Source of the DNA: Liolophura sinensis | Taxonomy: Eukaryota; Mollusca; Polyplacophora; Chitonida; Chitonidae | DNA length: 64,000 bases | Direction: 5' to 3' | Assembly (NCBI RefSeq): GCF_032854445.1 | Contig: NC_088300.1 | Coordinates: forward strand, 58,316,984-58,380,983 | Shown: positions 60,480 through 64,000 of the stretch, piece by piece | Position numbering within the stretch: position 1 is the first letter of the stretch | Layout: every line of letters starts with the position of its first letter | Program-made: the position numbers and the translations under genes | The notes under the pieces: model-generated | What the model was told of the DNA's origin: nothing | Database searches by the model: none | What the model saw: only the letters and a program-made list of their open reading frames with translations

Positions 60480-60553
60480 TTGATTTATTTATTTATTTAC
60501 TTAGACATATTTCACTTATACGACGGCGGTCAGCATTATGGTGGGAGGAAACC
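60480..60553 (-). mobile_element. SINE tail fragment (family 1), inverted
   Basis: On the minus strand it reads CGGTTTCCTCCCACCATAAT, GCTGACCGCCGTCGTATAAG, TGAAATATGTCTAAGTAAAT and AAATAAATAAATC. The part carrying GAGTACGGCG is deleted. Confidence 0.78.
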
Positions 60554-60981
60554 GTGTGTATATTCGAGTGCTGATTAAAAAAATTTACCAATGAACATTG
60601 TTTTCTGGAAAAATTTTTTGAAACTATGGTTCTTAAGTTGCTACTGTGTAAGCATTTACATGAACAGTTGGAGTAAAACACAAACTAAGGTAAATATACA
60701 AGAGGCCGGATTTCATAAGTTACGTGTAACCATTTGCCAAACATCACATTTCCGTCGCAGTTGTGATTTTCCTTTATATCATAAATAATTCGTGGAATAT
60801 TAAGACAGGCGATCTTTTTTGGAAAATAAAATTGGGAAGAAGATAACTGACTAGTTAAACGTTACGAGGAAATTTTATAGCTTTAATAGTACTAGCCTAA
60901 TGCAAAAACATTACGAATTGTAACCACAGGTGTGCCTGATTTTGAATTTTGCAATTGATACATTACATACACTTCAAAAAG

Positions 60982-62950
60982 TTAGGAATGGGTCCCTTGG
61001 TTCTCGGATGTCAGTGTGGGCAGATATGTTGAGGTGGTGGTCTCTTCGCAATCCCCGAGCCAGGAGAGTATGCGATCCTCCTTGTCACAGTCGTTATCTG
61101 TATTATCCTGGATTAGGGTTGTTGCTGGTGCCAAGATGAGTTTAGTTGTCTTTCCCCGTCTGATATGCGGCGCCGACGTATCCGAGGCTTCAATGTCACA
61201 GTTGTCCATACCACGGTTTTCCTCTTGCCACATTGCTGAATACACCGATGTCCCTACCGGGAAGTTATCAATATAGATCGCGGTTCATCAATAATCATCT
61301 TAAAACAATTCCATCTCAGTCAAACAGCTTTACATTTTCCAGTTAGTAATTTTTCGGGCTTGCCGTCTGCGGACGATTACGCAGGTGAAGAAGTACTTAA
61401 CGCTACACATTTCGATTAATTAACGTCTATTTACAAACCCACTATCGACCAGTTGAAAAATTAGACTAACTGTTTTGGTATGTGTCACTATTGCAATTCG
61501 ATTAATTAACGTCTATTTACAAACCCACTATCGACCAGTTGAAAAATTAGACAGTAACTGTTTTGGTATGTGTCACTATTGCAATTAAAAGTATATTCAC
61601 ATTGGCAATCTGCTTACCTTTCCTGAGAGGAGGAGTTTGTCTTCTTACCACCTCAAACCTCATGTTTTCAGAAGACTGTCGTGGCTGAGGTGTGACAGAT
61701 CTGGGCAGCTTTATGGCCCGAGGAACGATATTAGCAACTTTCTTTCTGAACAAAGCCACTTTGTCTGATCTGCTAGTTCTGTTGTCTTCAACTGGTGAAT
61801 CTCGTACCATTTCGAGTAGGCCTACGTGTTCATTGGATGACGAATATGATTCCTTGGTGAGAGATCGGGCTTTGACGTCTTTGCTGCTTGCGATGACAAA
61901 TCTGCGAGGTTTGCTTAGCATCGATGATGACCTGTGTTGGTGAGTATTATCCATTTCAGGGGAAAGGGCAGATTTGGGTAGTAGACCTGGCTTCACAACA
62001 CCATGTGTGTTATCAGTGATACCACCTGGGACGATATCAAACATGTTGAATGAAGTTTGACTCTTGCTCGATAGCTCAGACTGTTGGGCTTTTCCTGGCG
62101 TTTTGTCACCAAATGCTAATGGTGGCCGTATTCTGTCTACAAAAGCTGCGGGTGTTTTTGGTCTGTGTTGAAGTAAGGTACTTCCAGAACTTGACCGGGT
62201 CGAAGATTCTTCAATGTGGAACTGAACGGATTTTGTCGGATTGATATTATTTTCACTTAGTGTTAAAATTCCCAATGAAGTAACTGGTCTTGGCTGACTG
62301 AGGGAAATTGTTGTTGGAATCGATGGATTAGCGTTCCACAGTTCGGGTTGATAAGCTGGTGAGAACATCATGTTCCTCCCGATTGTCGCATCCCCAGTGA
62401 CCCTAATTTGTCTGCTATGTCGGTTCGCAACCTGAGGGAAATCTACCTTGTGTGTTCGTCCTAAATTCCCTTTTGCCTGATCCCCAGTGGCACCACTCTC
62501 CAGCGGAGAAAGTAATCCCAAAGCTGTACAGGATCGTGGGTTGAGCTGGGCGGTTTTCCAGCGCTCCAGATACGATTGCGGTTCAGGACGCTGCCTTGGT
62601 TGTGGCGTTTTAGCTCTTTGTCTTGGCTCATCATCAATGCTCAGCTTTATCTGGAGAGGTTTTGTGAATATAGAGGAGCTTCTGTTAGAAACAGTAAGAG
62701 ACGTCGGTGTTTTTGGCCTTTCTCTGGATGGAGTGACTGGCCGTGGGTGTAGCTGTGTGATTTCAATTTGGCCTGTTGAGGAACGTTGGGATTTTCCGAC
62801 GTTGTCGCCTGATTTATTACTCCTGACAGGCGAAACACAAGGACGTCTCTGTAAGATTCTTCGTTTTAGACGAGCAATGGGGGTAGCTCTCAGTTTGGCG
62901 TCCATATTGGTGGTGTTTGAATCTTCTCCGTTATTTGGTCGGACAGACAT
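60982..62950 (-). CDS. Uncharacterised basic, low-complexity protein with R-x-x-T repeats
   Basis: Two exons: 62950-61618 (1333 nt, ending AAAG/GTAAGC) and 61235-60982 (acceptor TATTCAG). They join in matching phase to give 528 aa. I do not recognise the protein. It has no signal peptide or membrane span and is rich in Ser, Pro, Arg, Thr and Gln, so it is probably mostly disordered. A short motif recurs: RPVTP (70-74), RPKTP (78-82), RAKTP (112-116), PRSCTALGLLS (138-148), then further on PRPVTSLGILT, HRPKTPAAF and PRSVTPQP. The T-P sites suit proline-directed kinases. The second exon has acidic stretches and ends NQGTHS. ATG 62950-62948 is the first Met. The frame is open one further Met-less stretch upstream to TTG only. 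A cytoskeletal role would be a guess. Confidence 0.72.
61413..61586. repeat. Tandem duplication, 86-bp unit, two copies
   Basis: Copy 1 (61413-61498) and copy 2 (61499-61586) both begin CGATTAATTAACGTCTATTT and end TGTGTCACTATTGCAATT. They differ by only a two-base insertion (AGACTAAC versus AGACAGTAAC), so the event is recent. It lies in the intron of the gene at 60982-62950, just beyond the exon 1 donor. Confidence 0.95.
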
Positions 62951-64000
62951 TGTATAATTGGACAAAAATCCCCCCAGGTTCTGGATTCCAACAACGATCT
63001 GGTTTTACGTCACCACAACACTTTTCGGCGATGGCAAATGATCAACAAACACCTGGTAAAGTGTTTACCATTTGCTGAAGAGGTTATGTAGACCAACGAA
63101 TTCTTCTCCCGAATCAGTGTAACAAATTAAAACAATCTGCTCAGTTCAGAAACGTTTGTAGTTACCGCACATGTACCATTAAAAAAAATGGTGAGAAAAA
63201 TGGCACCAAAAGGGGCAAATCCTCGCATCACACAAGTGTTTATGCGATCGTAGTTAGTGTAAACCATTCAAAAACAACATGCGTTTGACGCATGTTCACA
63301 CCTAGCTGAATAACAACCTTTCAGCGTGCCCATATGCTCGGTACAAGTCAGAACTAGCAGTGCCATTTTAATGTATCTGTTTGGTATATCGGGTTTATCG
63401 TCATTGCTGTAAAATAGGACTGGGTAGCCTATATGTACTTATATGAACACATATACACTAATGTCCCCCAGGTTGTTCCCCGTGACTGGTTAGGCACTAA
63501 GTGTAAGATGATACCTTCCCGTTGAGGAAATACTCCCACTTTGGTGGACCATGCAGGAGTCATTGTGCACATTCGACAGGGCTTGATTAATGATTTGAAT
63601 TCATGACAACTACGTTTGTCATTTCTCACCCAAAATGATGTGCTTTGTGGGAACCATTTTCACTCGCCTTCTGTGTCGTTTTGCACATCAGGATCAGTGT
63701 TCGTAAACCATTGCTTTTGTCCATCTCCACTATTATTCGTTGTTTTCTGCGACGCATTAGTTACTGTTTTCTGCATTCGTGTCAATTAATTGTCGGCGTC
63801 TATGTCATGTAGGCGGACTTTATCTTTTTCATAGGTGTCGTCTTTTTCTCATAAAAGACGATTTTTTAAGCGTACTTGTGAACTTGCAAGTTGATGTGAG
63901 TCACTATACAACGGAAAAAAACATATATAACTAAATGAGTAAGTGTATTCATTAAGGCAGACAACTTCGTGTGTGACGAAGTGGACACAGTTATGTAGCT
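62951..64000. other. Right-end interval, no gene seen
   Basis: This holds the upstream region of the minus-strand gene starting at 62950, which must include its promoter. Frames are short, and no exon, SINE or array was recognised. Confidence 0.5.

Larger units (their letters stand above)
58292..60981. other. Mostly non-coding interval right of MRPL43
   Basis: It contains the MRPL43 3' UTR, SINE pieces (58566-58632, 59515-59647, 60480-60553), a G-run (about 58749-58755), a degenerate about 20-bp array (59845-60290) and one unassigned minus-strand frame (58901-59118). I see no other gene. Confidence 0.5.

Noticed and set aside
62487-62957. 156-codon plus-strand frame
   Set aside because: It is antisense to the long exon of the 60982-62950 gene and reflects that exon's composition.

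Overview
The window is eukaryotic nuclear DNA: genes are split by GT-AG introns, long stretches are AT-rich and non-coding, and there are many minisatellites and tRNA-derived SINE copies. The SINE tail, protein similarities and repeat content suggest a lophotrochozoan, most likely a mollusc. That assignment is an inference, because no species marker is visible. There are no bacterial operons, CRISPR arrays or rRNA genes.

The left 38 kb is a cluster of neprilysin-family (peptidase M13) genes. Two lie on the minus strand: a first exon that runs off the left edge (1-638) and a lone first exon (7351-8046). Two lie on the plus strand and can be assembled completely from 14 exons each: 12051-21699, called M13-A here (776 aa), and 26768-38393, called M13-B (792 aa). 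All four first exons encode a short cytosolic tail, one membrane span and the start of the M13 ectodomain. The two complete genes share exon order, phases and mostly exon lengths. Their zinc-binding HExxH motif is nevertheless replaced, by ESYIR in M13-A and NRYLD in M13-B. The other catalytic and substrate-binding residues of neprilysin are also changed. They therefore look like intact, membrane-anchored pseudo-peptidases, and this is the most interesting content of the window. Where exons 2-14 of the 7351-8046 gene should lie there is instead a 4.3 kb series of tandem arrays (2721-7010).

Between 38.4 and 44.8 kb I see no gene. From 44.8 to 58.3 kb is an ordinary housekeeping pair arranged head to head across about 400 bp: a CCDC125 homologue (12 exons, minus strand, including a 12-nt microexon) and mitochondrial ribosomal protein L43 (3 exons, plus strand). 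The second MRPL43 intron holds a foldback (MITE-like) element. The right end (58.3-64 kb) carries SINE pieces, a degenerate minisatellite, an unassigned 73-aa ORF, and a two-exon minus-strand gene (60982-62950) for a basic, probably disordered protein with repeated R-x-x-T motifs that I do not recognise.

Gene models were built by eye from open frames, GT-AG signals and phase matching. Exon junctions are exact proposals that transcript data could test. Statements about human neprilysin, CCDC125 and MRPL43 come from general knowledge, not from a search.
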